Numbered from the stretch's first letter, positions 52,302 to 63,350 are shown. The stretch: 64,000 bases of DNA from Lingula anatina (GCF_001039355.2 NW_019775528.1:99969-163968), one strand, 5' to 3'. Notes: a model not told the origin generated them from the sequence alone. Numbers and translations: made by a program.

Positions 52302-54097
52302 CTAGAACCCTTCAGTAAGTCAAGGCGTCTTGTAGTGGTCACAAGTGCTGATGACTCAGATGTGATGGGCTCTGGTACGTTTCCCGCATTTTATAAAGAT
52401 TCCAAAGTCGCTGTTAAGCTCAAACAACCTGGCAGGTGAATAACTTACAGATCTTGCAATGGCCATATCCAGGTGACATCATTGTCTTTAAGCTCCCAGC
52501 TTATGTCAGGTGTTCACAGGTAGTTAAGCTTAATCAGTGAGCTACAGGTAAAAAGATCGTATCTTTGACCACAATGAGTTACCGATCCGAGGGTGAGCAG
52601 ACATGCAACAATCAAGAAACAATAAGATCGACGAATAGATATAATTCCGACACGTGATTGGTTTAAGTCACGTTATCAGTGACACGCAGGACAAGAAGAT
52701 ACTTTAGGGCGAATACTGGCTAAGGAAAAATATTACAAAACAGTATTCATCTAACTTCTATTACTCTACGGATTTAACCTTCTGAAAGGATTCCCCTTTG
52801 AAACAATTTCTCCTGCTTGCGTAACATTGTTATATCCGGCCCACTGCTAAGATTCGATATTTTGTCTCATTTATTAATGCAAAAACTTGAACATTTATGA
52901 CTGATGGGTCATATTGAAGTAACTGTCGGGTTAAATGTTTGCTTTTTCATATTTTTCTGATAAAACTTTATATGAATGCGAATAAAGCATGATGTATTTT
53001 TTCAAATGAAAGTATCTTAAAAGGACTCTAAAGATCTATTTACAAGACCTATTGGAAGAACGATGACAGTATGCTGTGTGACCGAGGCAAGAGCAACTTT
53101 GACCTCAGTGCAAATTTAAGGGCCAGACAAAAGAATAGGTGATTAGGATGAGCAATGTGTATGTTTTCACACCTCGGCGGGTGTGATTTCAATAAGTGTC
53201 ATTTAATTACAGGGTTACCGCTGCAGCATGTTATAGTGGCTGTTAGCCTACCAGTATTTGCCATTTAAATAAATCACACAAAAAGTCGATATACGTTATG
53301 CTGATACCTTAATTTGAATAGAAAAATGAATACCCGTGTTATATGCGTTCTTAACTCTATAAGACCCATGAAATGGTACTTTTGTTTGTTCTGTGTTGTG
53401 TGTAAAGTTTTTGGAGCAACCATGATGTTATTTTATAGAATTTTAGTGTAGTTTTTACGGAATATAATTGAGAATCCTCTGCGATTTAAAGTCACCTGTG
53501 TACAAACCCTCTGTATTAATTATATACGCACCATTGTTCTGACACCCCATCTTGCATACTTTTATAAAACTGAGGTAAACAATGCCTGCTACCTTTACAA
53601 CTCTTATCTTAATCGTCCCTCTTAATGGAACTTCCTTTACCTCTTAATTAGAGGGTTAAATTGCATTCAATTCTCTTCCCCAATCCAACTGTCACTGGCG
53701 ATATTTATCTCAGGTAAAATCTACCTGTGCGTTATTTTCAAAGAGCAGCTCCAGCAGGCCTGGGGGCACTAGATAAAATCTGGACAGTAAGTTTATTAAC
53801 AAGCTAGAGAAACAAAGGAAGGATTTTTCCTGCAAAGCTTCATAGGAATATTAACACGGACTTGATCCACCCAAACTAACAGGGTGACATGGGCAATTTT
53901 TACAAACAAATAATTAAACAAATTATGTTTTAGTTAGCTTCCTTATGAATAAATTTATCGTTTTGGGTAAATATTGAAACTTTATTAAATCGCGAGAATA
54001 TTTTTGACTTAAATGATAATTTTATTATTAATGGAAATTAAGCTACGATGTGTGGTACATATGCTGTGATTACGCTGTCCTTCACCTGTTGCGTTAT
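52302..54097. other. Intergenic, BEN promoter side
   Basis: No coding region was recognised apart from a random-looking frame at 52221-52439. The BEN gene start lies at 52301, so its promoter should be within the first few hundred bases here; no TATA box was convincing. Confidence 0.4.
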
Positions 54098-54320
54098 GCC
54101 CCTATTTCACACCGACCACGAATCCCACGTATCGCCAGGAATTGACAAATTTCAGGATTCGTGATTAAACCGTAATCAGTTCGTGCAGTTCTTAACAGAT
54201 TCGTATATATTCGTTGTCAGTTCTTGCATTTCTTGATCAATCACGAACTGATTACGATTCAACCACGAAGCCTGAAATTTGTCAATTCCTGGAGATTCGT
54301 GGTCTTTGTGCAATAGGGGC
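54098..54320. mobile_element. Hairpin MITE upstream of the Tc1 transposase
   Basis: Ends GCCCCTATT and AATAGGGGC. Inner arms at about 54115-54183 and 54237-54303 pair over CCACGAATC, CCAGGAATTGACAAATTTCA and CGTAATCAGTTCGTG. Noncoding; the target duplication is unclear. Confidence 0.75.
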
Positions 54321-54549
54321 CATTAGTTTACATTTTGATGTACGTGCTGTAAAGTTAAAGATCTATGCGTGCAATTTTTAAAGTTCTGGTTACGCCCCTT
54401 TTAACACATTGTAATTAGTCCCTGTGCGTCTTGCCTAATTATTGATGTCAATGTGACAGTGACAGGTGAGTAGTTCGGCTTCAGAAGTGGCTCGGTGCCT
54501 TAATTGATATGGTAATGATCTTCCCGTACATATGGCTTCTTTAGAGCTC

Positions 54550-54556
54550 TTAAATA
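54550..54556 (+). promoter_or_regulatory. Possible TATA-like box of the transposase gene
   Basis: TTAAATA 54 bases before the ATG at 54610. It is a weak match, supported only by position. Confidence 0.2.
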
Positions 54557-54609
54557 CAGAAGCAGCTCACCGGCATAGCATTCCGTGGATCGCAACATAA
54601 CTGTTCACA

Positions 54610-56834
54610 ATGCCACTTAGCGCATATGCTCGCCAGCGTATCGTGGTTTTACGGGAAAATGGAGTAAGCATAGGGGATATTCAACGGCAGTTGGCTGACG
54701 AAAACGTGTCTTGCTACCGAAGTACAATATACCGTTTCCTACAAAGGTTCGAAGAGGGACACGGTCTTGCTGATCGTCCGAGATCAGGAAGAAGAGCTCA
54801 GTTTACAGATGAACATAGCGCCATTGTTAATCTTGAGATGACCAACAACCGTGAAATGAACTCTATGCAATTAAGGGATATATTGCAAGAGCGAACAGGT
54901 AAGAGATCTAAGTAACTTTCACTTTTAAGGTCGGCTTATGCCTTAAGTTCCAGATGTACTATTTGAGCAATCATTTGACACATACGGTCCCGATGTAACT
55001 TGACAGAGAGTCATGACAGAGAGTCTGCTTCCCATTTTTATGTACATTTACCAGTAAGCCTTGCCTGAGATTTTGTCTCACTTAGATCAGGCTAACCTGC
55101 TCTTTGTAACTAAATATAAGCGGACTTTCTGTTACACAGACTCTCGTAAAAGATTACGTAAAAAATTACGTAAAAGTAACAGAGGAGCGATCTACTTAAT
55201 ATTTATGCATACATCGTATTGATATCGTGATTTAGCTTTATCAGTGAGTGAACCGCAATTATTTAAATAGAGAAATTGTTAATTGTGTTTCTCTCGCAAA
55301 GGGAAAGTGGTTTTAACACATTTATGAATACTACACCTTTTCATCACTAAGCTAACCAATACCAGCTACCAGTATATTGTTGCAGCTCATTCTCAGTGGA
55401 TTCTCGTGCAAATGTTAATTTGCCTTTTTTTCCCGATAGGTCTATCCGTTCACCACTCAGCAGTCCGGAGGTTAAGAAAGAAACTTGGATGGACAAAGAC
55501 AAGGCGAGGCTACTGCCAACTTGTTCGGCATGCTAACAGACCGAAGAGGGTAGACTTCTGTCGACAGGCCATGGTTGTTGACGACACGTTCGACGACGTG
55601 ATCTTTACTGGTTTGTAGGAATTCATAACTTTTTAACACAAATCGTATAATTACATTCACACGTTAACTGATAACATTTATTTTCAATACACAATCGTTT
55701 AAGTTGCCAAAGGTCACTCGGCAGGGTTGGTGCACTAGTATACCCAGTACCAGTAGGTTTATAATGCTACACATGGAATTATTAAAAATTATTTACTTTT
55801 TTTCTTTCAGACGAGTGCACTGTCCAGATGGACTCGAATGGAAGATACGTTTTTCGAAGAGTGTTGCGTGACGCAGATGGCAATGACATTAGTGAGCCCC
55901 CTCCCTTACGACCGAGACCCAAACATCCATACAAAATTCATGTTTGGGCAGGTAAGTTGCAAACCTGAGCACTGTTGTGAAAAGAGCGGTGTCTTAGAAA
56001 AGCTGAATGACGCCTGTAAAATTTAATTTGATCACGAAACTATATTTGTGTACATTCTTTCATATTTGTGTACGTTCTTCATATGCTTTCAGCATTTTTT
56101 GAACAGTAATATTATTGCGTGTTTCAATCATGGTAAACAGCCTAGGAACCAAATTGAAATATACTGTACATGTTGTGGTATTTTACAGGTATTTCCAAGA
56201 GGGGAGCCACTGAAATTGCTCTTTTCACTGGCACCATGGATAGCGTGAGGTACCAAGACATCTTAGAAGCTGCCCTTTTGCCATTTATCAGACAGAGGTA
56301 AGGGCGAAATTAGGTAGCCTATATGACGACAATATTTTAGTCCTGGCTTGCATTCTTTTAGGTTCCCACTAGGACATCGATTTTTGCGCTATTTGACGAC
56401 AGCGGAATGCCGCTCACCTGTGCTATCTCACAACTGATCTCTCTATAACCAACGATTTTTGTGTCGTTTATATTCCGACAATATTTAACCCTGGCTTGCA
56501 TTCTTTTAGGTTCCCCCGAGGCCATCGCTTCATGCAGGATAACGCACCCATGCATACCAGTCGTGCAACCATGCAGTACTTGAGGGAAAACGGCGTCAAC
56601 TGGTTCCGGACTCCACCGGAGAGTCCGGACCTCAATCCAATAGAACTGATGTGGGCTGAGATGAAATATCACATTCGGCACCGAGCCAAGCCAAAGACGA
56701 AAGAACAGCTGGCGGACGGGATACGGGAATTTTGGCGCACTGTAGACCAAGGTAAGTGCGTCAAATACATTGATCATATTCAAAAGGTTTTGCCCGAAGT
56801 GATACGTCGTGAGGGTAGAGCTTCGGGCTATTAA
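54610..56834 (+). CDS. Tc1/mariner-type transposase (DD34E), intact, five exons
   Basis: Cut-and-paste transposase of 344 residues, the usual Tc1 length. Exons: 54610-54898, 55440-55610, 55811-55951, 56189-56297, 56510-56834, phases 1,1,1,2. N-terminal paired-type helix-turn-helix (ARQRIVVLRENGVSIGDIQ ... STIYRFLQRF), GRRAQFTDE linker, second HTH (VHHSAVRRLRKKLGWTKTRR). Catalytic triad: Asp in TDECTVQMDSNG, Asp in QDNAPMH, Glu in PDLNPIELMW, with 34 residues between the last two; C-terminal YIDHIQKVLPEVIRREGRASGY. No stop or frameshift when spliced, but each intron breaks the frame unspliced. No terminal inverted repeats were found around it, so it could be a host-captured copy or an element with ends I missed. 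Confidence 0.88.
56338..56545. repeat. Duplicated splice acceptor and exon start in the transposase
   Basis: CTGGCTTGCATTCTTTTAGG followed by TTCCC occurs at 56343 and 56491. The second is the real acceptor of exon 5. After the first, the reading frame meets a stop after about 24 codons. Confidence 0.9.
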
Positions 56835-57657
56835 TGTAATTAGATAAATTATAAAGTTTGAAAGTAAGGCTTTTGTAAATATGTATATAACTATTTATGA
56901 TTTCCGAATTGTTTAAATATTTTGTTTGTTCATATTTAAAATTTTTCAATGTAAATATTTTGTAAATATGTTTTGAATAATTTTGTATATTTTGTTAAAT
57001 TGTTTTAAATAATTTTGTACATTTTGTAAATATGTTTTGAAAGTTTTTTTGTTGTTTGTATTGTGTTTGATGTATTGTGCTGTTTTGTGTTTGATGTATG
57101 TGTATTTGCCTGTTTTGCCGTAACGTAGGTAGTTTAGCTGTAACGTAGGTATGGGTAATCTCACAATATCTTTTTAATGATAAAGGTAATGTGACATCAC
57201 CGAACCCATTAACACTTAATCATCCAATGCGGTGTGTCAGAAGGCTTGTAACACAACCGTAAGGTGAGCGGCACATTTCAAAAATTCATACTTTACCACC
57301 GTTTGCAGTGGACTTTTTTCATTTTAACTTCACGAATCCTTTATTGGGATTAGAGCTTAAATGTCGCTTGTGTTATTAATCAGGCAATGCAAGGGCTTGC
57401 AACCTGAGGGGTCCCTCTGATCTACTATGCACATGTTTCGTTCCGCCTTTTAACAGTTTATACTGTAGATAGGTAGGCGTAATCAGCAAAAGAGAGAGAG
57501 AGAGAGATCGTAAATTTTGTCAATGAAGCTCACATACAACTCGGAACATGTCCCCCTTATTTACAACGCTTAAATATGTTCACCTTGGCTAAGTCCTGTA
57601 TACTATGTGCACCATATTCAAAATCTTCATTTAAGGTTCGTCTCAACACGATAAACG
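56835..57657. other. AT-rich 3' flank of the transposase
   Basis: TTTTGTAAATATGTTTTGAA-like units recur at 56940-57060, giving a low-complexity TTTGTAAAT tract. TGTAACGTAGGT occurs twice near 57119-57150. No gene. Confidence 0.5.
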
Positions 57658-58105
57658 TGTCTTAATTTCTCCTGCACATCATCGTATACCAAGGCAATTC
57701 ATTAAGAACAATTTAAATTTAAAAAGATCTGTAAAGTTCTGAAATCGTTCCTGTTTCATCACGTTTCTGATGTGATGAATATAGAGACCGTAGCGACCAT
57801 GTCAAGTAGAAACACTGCATTAAACAGGGGGCACATCAGCTCCAAAAAAGATTTAAATTATTAGAAATTAAATTATTATATTAAGTGTTGAATGTGGTGG
57901 TGTGTTGACAATGTCTTAATTTCTCCTGCACATCATCGTATACCAAGGCAATTCATTAAGAACAATTTAAATTTAAAAAGATCTGTAAAGTTCTGAAATC
58001 GTTCCTGTTTCATCACCTTTCTGATGTGATGAATATAGAGACCGTAGCGACCATGTCAAGTAGAAACACTGCATTAAACAGGGGGCACATCAGCTCCAAA
58101 AAAAN
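57658..58105. repeat. Near-identical 193-bp direct duplication ending at an N
   Basis: 57658-57850 and 57912-58104 start TGTCTTAATTTCTCCTGCAC and end CATCAGCTCCAAAAAA. I see one difference (CACGTTTCTG against CACCTTTCTG). The second copy ends on the single N at 58105. Confidence 0.9.
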
Positions 58106-58919
58106 GACTTTCGTGACAAAATGTCTGGGCTTTTCAACAGTGTGGGCCTTATAAAAGTAATTACGGGAAAAAATTGACAATTGCTGAATCAAAGGCCAAA
58201 GGTGCAATATAACATCATAGGGTGGACTGCTATTTTGTTATATTCTACTTCTGTAAGATTTACCCCATTCCTTTGCAGACAAACAAATCTGTTGTAAAAC
58301 ATAACCCATAGCCATTATTATGAAAATCTTTCAACAACTGGCCTATAATTTTTTATCAAAACCTGCCCCCCACCCCCATACCTAACCTCTCTAGCTAGAC
58401 ACTTTAAAAATAAAATCAAGGGACGTATTCCAAGATGTTCCTTTAGATAGTCCTAAGGTCAACTTTTAGGCTTCCTTTGATGAGGTGTTCCTTGGTAAAG
58501 GAAGGCCTAACGAAATGGTATTCTAAGACCACACTTTAGCCTCTCCTTTGATAAGGAATTACTTTGACAAAAGTCAGCCTTTAGGTAAGGGACACTGACA
58601 TAAAGGAGCTCCTCAGTGGTTAGAGTAGGCCTTTAAGACACCCTCCTTGTTAAAAATGCCTCAGTAATGTTGTATAATATTGGGGTCAACTGATCAATTT
58701 CAGTCATGCAACAGCACATATGGACATTATCACTGCATGTGGATGTTTTGATCCAAGCCAAATTTTGTGAATAGAGTTTTCCGGGACTTTACCGAAACGT
58801 GAAGAGAGTAGCGCATTACTGGATACATTTGCACATACGTAACAATCTAGCCATCGTATCCCAACTGCACTGGAAACTCTCTAAAGCAAGTATGCCAAGA
58901 AGAGAAAAGAATGGTTTGG

Positions 58920-59020
58920 AAGATGAGAAAACCAAAATCGTAGACCTTTTTCTGATAACGAAAAGCAGCTACTGATGCAATCAGTCAACAGAGAAAAGCC
59001 TATCCTTGATCAAATGTATT
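58920..59020 (+). pseudogene. Myb/SANT-like DNA-binding fragment
   Basis: One frame reads NQNRRPFSDNEKQLLMQSVN then REKPILD. This resembles the first helix and turn of Myb/SANT-like proteins of Harbinger elements and NAIF1-type proteins. The frame breaks upstream (a MPRREKN start in another frame) and is cut at 59021 by the dispersed repeat. Confidence 0.4.
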
Positions 59021-59445
59021 ACTTCCGCCAAGGAGGTTGTTTTCACCCCTGTTTGTTTGTCTGTCTTTTTGTTACCTCCACCAAGGAGGTTATGTTTTCA
59101 TCCCTGTTTGTTTGTCTGTCTGTCTGTCTGTTTGTTTATCATCAACATAACTCAAAAAGTTATGGGCAGATTTTTATGAAATTTACAGGGTAGGTAAGAA
59201 ACAGGTTACCTTAGAAGTGGTTAGTTTTTGGTGGTGAGCAAGATCAATGATCAATCAATAATCAAAAATAACTCAAAAAGTTATGGGCCAATTGTGATGA
59301 AATTTTCAGGAACTGTCACAAGTGGGCCAAGGAACAGATTATAAGTTTTTGGTGGTGATCCAGATCAATAATCAATCAAAAAACTAATCATTATAGAATG
59401 AAAATTGGGTGGAGACTTTGCTGCCTTGGTGGAGTGCTTTTCTAC
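59021..59445 (+). repeat. Dispersed repeat, copy 2
   Basis: Reverse-complement relative of 13350-13582: CCAAGGAGGTTATGTTTTCA, (TGTC)n/(TTTG)n run, AACTCAAAAAGTTATGGGC, GATCAATAATCAATCA, CTGCCTTGG and TGCTTTTCTA. It has two heads in tandem (59024 and 59082) and a doubled middle. Confidence 0.75.
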
Positions 59446-60268
59446 TTAAATCTAATGATTTTGAATTTAGATAGGCATGTTGGTTTACATAGTCCTCCAT
59501 GGAGCTGATTTTCACAAGCGAACTATACATGATGGCTGCTTAAGGAAGACTAAAAGTTACTCAAGACCAACTTTACATTGTAATGAATCCTCAGCCAAAA
59601 ATAAAGGAAATTTTTAAGCAAAGGCAGATTCTAGAAATGACCGATCCCTTTGTTAAGGATGATTGTTAAGTGATTCCTTTCAAGTAAGGTAAAGAAAGGT
59701 CTTGGAATACAAATTTCGTATAAGGTCGACTTTTAAGTCTCCCTTAACGCTAAAGGGAGATTCTGGATACGGGCCAATGTCTGCTTGTAAGACCAGACTT
59801 CACGAATGGAGATTTCATTGTTTCATTATATACATATATTTAACTGCATGGAATTCTACCTGGGACTACAAAAGGTTGAAGGGTGAAACTGTCTCATGCA
59901 AGATATACTGATATTTGGTGAGGGGTCATTTGGACGTTGGTGGAGTAAGTGTTCTTGCTTCCGAAGCCCAATATAGATCATAAGTGTATGGCGACAATAA
60001 AAATCCCCCCTTTGTTCATACTTTTGCGCCACAATTAACTAGGGTCCAAAATATAGTTGATGTGGTTTATAGAAAAATCAACTGGTTAAGGTGACAGGCG
60101 AGCAAAACTGGGTCCACTTACCACTTACATTGGCGAGACCTTTCACTAAAACAAACGTGGGTCTTCATAGGCGCACGTGCTCATTTACTAACGGGGCGCA
60201 CGCACATTTATACTACGGAGGTGACTGAATAATAAGGTATTTGATGCTCGGAAACTTAAAAAACTTAC

Positions 60269-60377
60269 TTGTATTTTGTTGTAAGAGACGCGGCACATGC
60301 CTCTGTGGCACAGTAACACATACTGACAAAAAACCACGAGCTTGACTTATGAAACGTGCTCTCAGCGTGGCCGACAT
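60269..60377 (-). CDS. Candidate first exon with mitochondrial-type presequence
   Basis: ATG at 60377 in a fair context (AACAAGATGTCGG), 36 codons and a donor ACAA|GTAAGTT. The peptide starts MSATLRARFISQARGF, continues with more Arg and hydrophobic residues and has no acidic residue, the usual make-up of a matrix-targeting presequence. A possible next microexon (60122-60145, two overlapping donors) continues the frame, but I found no further exons, so the product is unknown. Chance is possible; later exons may lie beyond the transposon insertions at lower coordinates. Confidence 0.4.
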
Positions 60378-60949
60378 CTTGTTTTTCCATGAAGAGGGAC
60401 ACGTTCTAGAAGTTTGTATTTGACATACGGATTAATTGCGGTGGTTATGGGAAAGAAAATTTGAAACATCGTACACATCTTGGTGTGTTCAAAGATGATG
60501 ACAATGACAGACAAGAAAATAACTCCATAAATTATATGAAATTTCCCTGTCAATTTTTAAAATAAAGGGATATACGTAATGTAAGTGGTTCGTCATGCAT
60601 TTTGACCTTGACCTCTTGCATCGCCTGTGTCAGTGTCCGCCTGTGTCCCTCCTGAAACAAAGGATGAATGAGACAGAGTGTGTGTAAGTATGCATTGGAT
60701 ATTGTACACAGATATCATTTGGGAAGGGGCCTTAAAGATCAAACTTAAATGGTTTTAATTATATACTTTTCAGCTATAAAATTCTACAGAGATTATATTT
60801 TTATGTACAGTACAGACATCGTGTAGTTTCTGTTTTCGACCCGAGTGTAGTGTTACATTGTGTGACACTCAAATTACACTAGATGATTTAATAGTATTAT
60901 TTCATAATCTGGGTGTTTAAGTTATGTGAAAATATTGTTGAATTTCAGA

Positions 60950-63147
60950 TTACCAAAGATAACCCATGAAGACATCAACATCCTCAAAAATCTGAAAGGG
61001 ACCCCATTGGCCTATATTGCTTCAGTGGATGTTCCAAAAGTAGATACACCATTAGGAGAAGTGCAACTTGGCTCATATCTATCTTATCAGGTAAAAATCT
61101 GCGTGATATCACATTACATTTCGACAACAAGTTCTCATCAGCTTTTGGCCAAAAAGTGGCAAAATTGGGGTAAAAATCACTGTATACAATAAAAGCATTT
61201 TCACTTCTATTTATACACATTTTCATTTAAATAAGTACCATTAAAAGTTATTTCTACAATTATACTTTATTTTTTAATCATCACTCATCTTCATTTGAGC
61301 TTTTATCAGTGACAAAAGTATCTTGACATAAAGTTAAAAAGCAACATATTGTCCATATCTTATTAACACTCTGAAATAAGTTAGTTGGTACACATGTATG
61401 ACATTTGAAAGAATTTGGTAACTTTTAACTTTTGCAATTAGTTTTTCAATATGAACCCTGTGTTTAGCTATTTTTTGAGTTTGGTATGTTTGTGCTGCTG
61501 TCATTTGGGCTCCACTAGATGAAAATGGAGGAATGTTCAGTCTGAGCCCTAATGTTTTTAATCCTTTTTTTAATTGTAAATCCTTTGTCAGTCATGACAG
61601 AAGCCCTTCAGCAATATAACCTTGTTGCTTAAGTTTATTTAGAAGTTCATAAAATCCACTCTGTTCAGTAATGCATTTATCAGATATAGACCCAGTAAAT
61701 AGTTCTGAAATGAAAATAACCGATCCACTGGGATCACAGCCAATAAGACCCTTCAGCGTTGTATTGGACTTATAATCACTATACATCTGACTTTGTAAAC
61801 CAAGAGCAGATGGAGTTTGTGTTTTGAACTCGGTTCCATCAATAATAACCAAAGTATTTTGAAAGTCAGCTTTAAACTCTTTTGGCATATTCTCAATAAT
61901 GATATTTCTATGCGCCCATATTGACATTTGTCCAAACTTAAGATATATGTGGACTATCCATGTATTAAAAACACTTCCAGCAGACTGAACAGATAAACCA
62001 AACTTAATGGCAATATCCTGTAAGCCAAAATTGTGACGTAACCGTGTCAACACTGAAAATAAGCAGTCCTCTTGTGTCAAAAGTTTAATATCATTCTGAC
62101 CTTTTCCATGCTGTAGTATATAGTTGTCTGGTATCAAAAATTTGAACAGACTTTTAAACAGCTCATGAGTAATTCCTGTGTAGTACTTAAAGAGTCCCTT
62201 TATCTTCTGTTCTTTGTCGAAAACGCTTTCTATTCCAAATTTCATTTGATCAACAATTTTTTTCCTTTAGCTGTTTATTTTCATCTTTCATTAATTAATG
62301 ATCATTGACTCCAACAGCTTGATTTTATTTTTTTAGTCTAATTCACCATGCAATATGTGTAAATCTCTGGATATAGCTAACATGTCCATTGGAGAAACCC
62401 CTGCAATATAAAAAAATATATTTACAAATATACTAAATGTATATGCTGACATGAGTTCTCATTAAATTATACAGTTAGTTTTCAATTATGACTGGTTTAT
62501 TTCAGACAAGAAACATGAAAAGGAAGGAGGATCCAGTCCACAGAATTGGTTGTGCTGACAACTCTGTTTTCAAACCATCGCCAGTGATTTTACCCCAGGA
62601 ATAGGTTATTTTGAACAATGAATATAATAACACAGATTTTGTTAAGCTGGAACTTACAACCAAAGAACAATCTTTGTCAAAAGATTGGTTTGAGGCACGC
62701 AAGACCTGACTAACTGCCTGACACAGAAATACCCATTTTCATGAGTGTGGGTTAGTTATTAACAAGGACTACGCATTCCTGGGGCCAATTCCAGATGGAA
62801 AGTTGTGTGACAATGGACAAACTGGAATTGTAGAAATTAAATGTCCTTTCGCAGCAGGAAACATGAAAATTTTGACAACATGTGAAGACATTGCCAATTT
62901 TTGTCTGGAAAACAATAATGGGGAAATAAGATTAAATACAATCCATGACTATTACGCCCAAATTCAAGGACAGCTCATGATAACAGGATGCGACTTCTGT
63001 AAATTTTTTTTATTTACACAATGTGATATGCACATTTAGAGGATTATGCCAGATCAAGCTAACATGACAGAACTTCTTCAAAAACTATCCAGATTTTTCG
63101 AAGACTTTGCAAAACCATTTTTGTCTAATACTTTAAACTTGAAATAA
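60950..63147 (+). pseudogene. YqaJ-type nuclease of a DNA transposon, decayed
   Basis: Exon A 60950-61090 (LPKITHEDINILKNLKG ... GSYLSYQ) between TTTCAG and CAG|GTAAAA; exon B about 62505-63147 after TTATTTCAG. Exon B holds SKDWFEARKT, INKDYAFLGPIPDGKL, GIVEIKCPFA and YYAQIQGQLMITG. These match the YqaJ viral-recombinase/exonuclease pattern (D...EIKCP, then QVQGQ). In-frame stops near 62603, 62707 and at 63037 (MHI then TAG then RIMPDQ), and a probable frame change near 62735, show it is dead. The final TAA overlaps an AATAAA at 63143. In ISL2EU-type transposons a YqaJ protein accompanies the transposase, which fits the neighbour on the other strand. Confidence 0.75.
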
Positions 63148-63350
63148 ACTTACACTGTTCTTCTGTCTGAGTGCCTGTACTTCTGTCTGAGTGCCTGTAC
63201 CAGTTTCTGTTTCAACAGTTGAGTCAGATGCATGTGAATTATCCTCATCACGCACGGACGCCAGGCGTTGCGGTTTGCAACAGTCGTATCTGAGCAAATT
63301 GACGCCCCGTTGGTGCAACCAGGCCCTAGTACATGGGAAGGTTTTAGCCC
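61281..63350 (-). pseudogene. DDE_Tnp_4-type transposase, decayed, two exons
   Basis: Exon a about 63154-63350 (WLHQRGVNLLRYDCCKPQ, then Thr/Glu-rich) with donor AGT|GTAAGT; exon b 62400 down to the TGA at 61281 after ATTGCAG. Exon b reads GVSPMDMLAISRDLHILHG across the splice. Its longest open piece (62245-61592) has an HTH-like segment (LTQEDCLFSVLTRLR ... DIAIKFGLSVQSAGSVF), IDGTEF (first Asp), GCDPSGSVIFISELFTGSIS (second) and, after a frame change near 61605, MTDKGF (third). Later pieces LNIPPFSSSGAQMTA, QKIAKHRVHIEKLIAKVK and NKIWTICCFLT lie in other frames. A 20-bp duplication at 63161-63200 also shifts exon a. PIF/Harbinger-like fold; ISL2EU-like by the YqaJ partner. Confidence 0.75.
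63161..63200. repeat. Exact 20-bp tandem duplication in transposase exon a
   Basis: TTCTGTCTGAGTGCCTGTAC twice in a row. Being 20 bases, it shifts the reading frame just before the splice donor. Confidence 0.95.

Larger units (their letters stand above)
58421..59776. mobile_element. Degenerate DNA element with about 60-base terminal inverted repeats
   Basis: The left end (GGGACGTATTCCAAGATGTT, CCTTTAG, GGTCAACTTTTAGGC) matches the inverse of the right end (GGTCTTGGAATAC, GGTCGACTTTTAAGTCTCCC, CTGGATACGGGCC). Inside are a Myb/SANT-like fragment and an inserted dispersed repeat. Class not certain; a Harbinger-type element would fit the Myb-like fragment. Confidence 0.45.
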
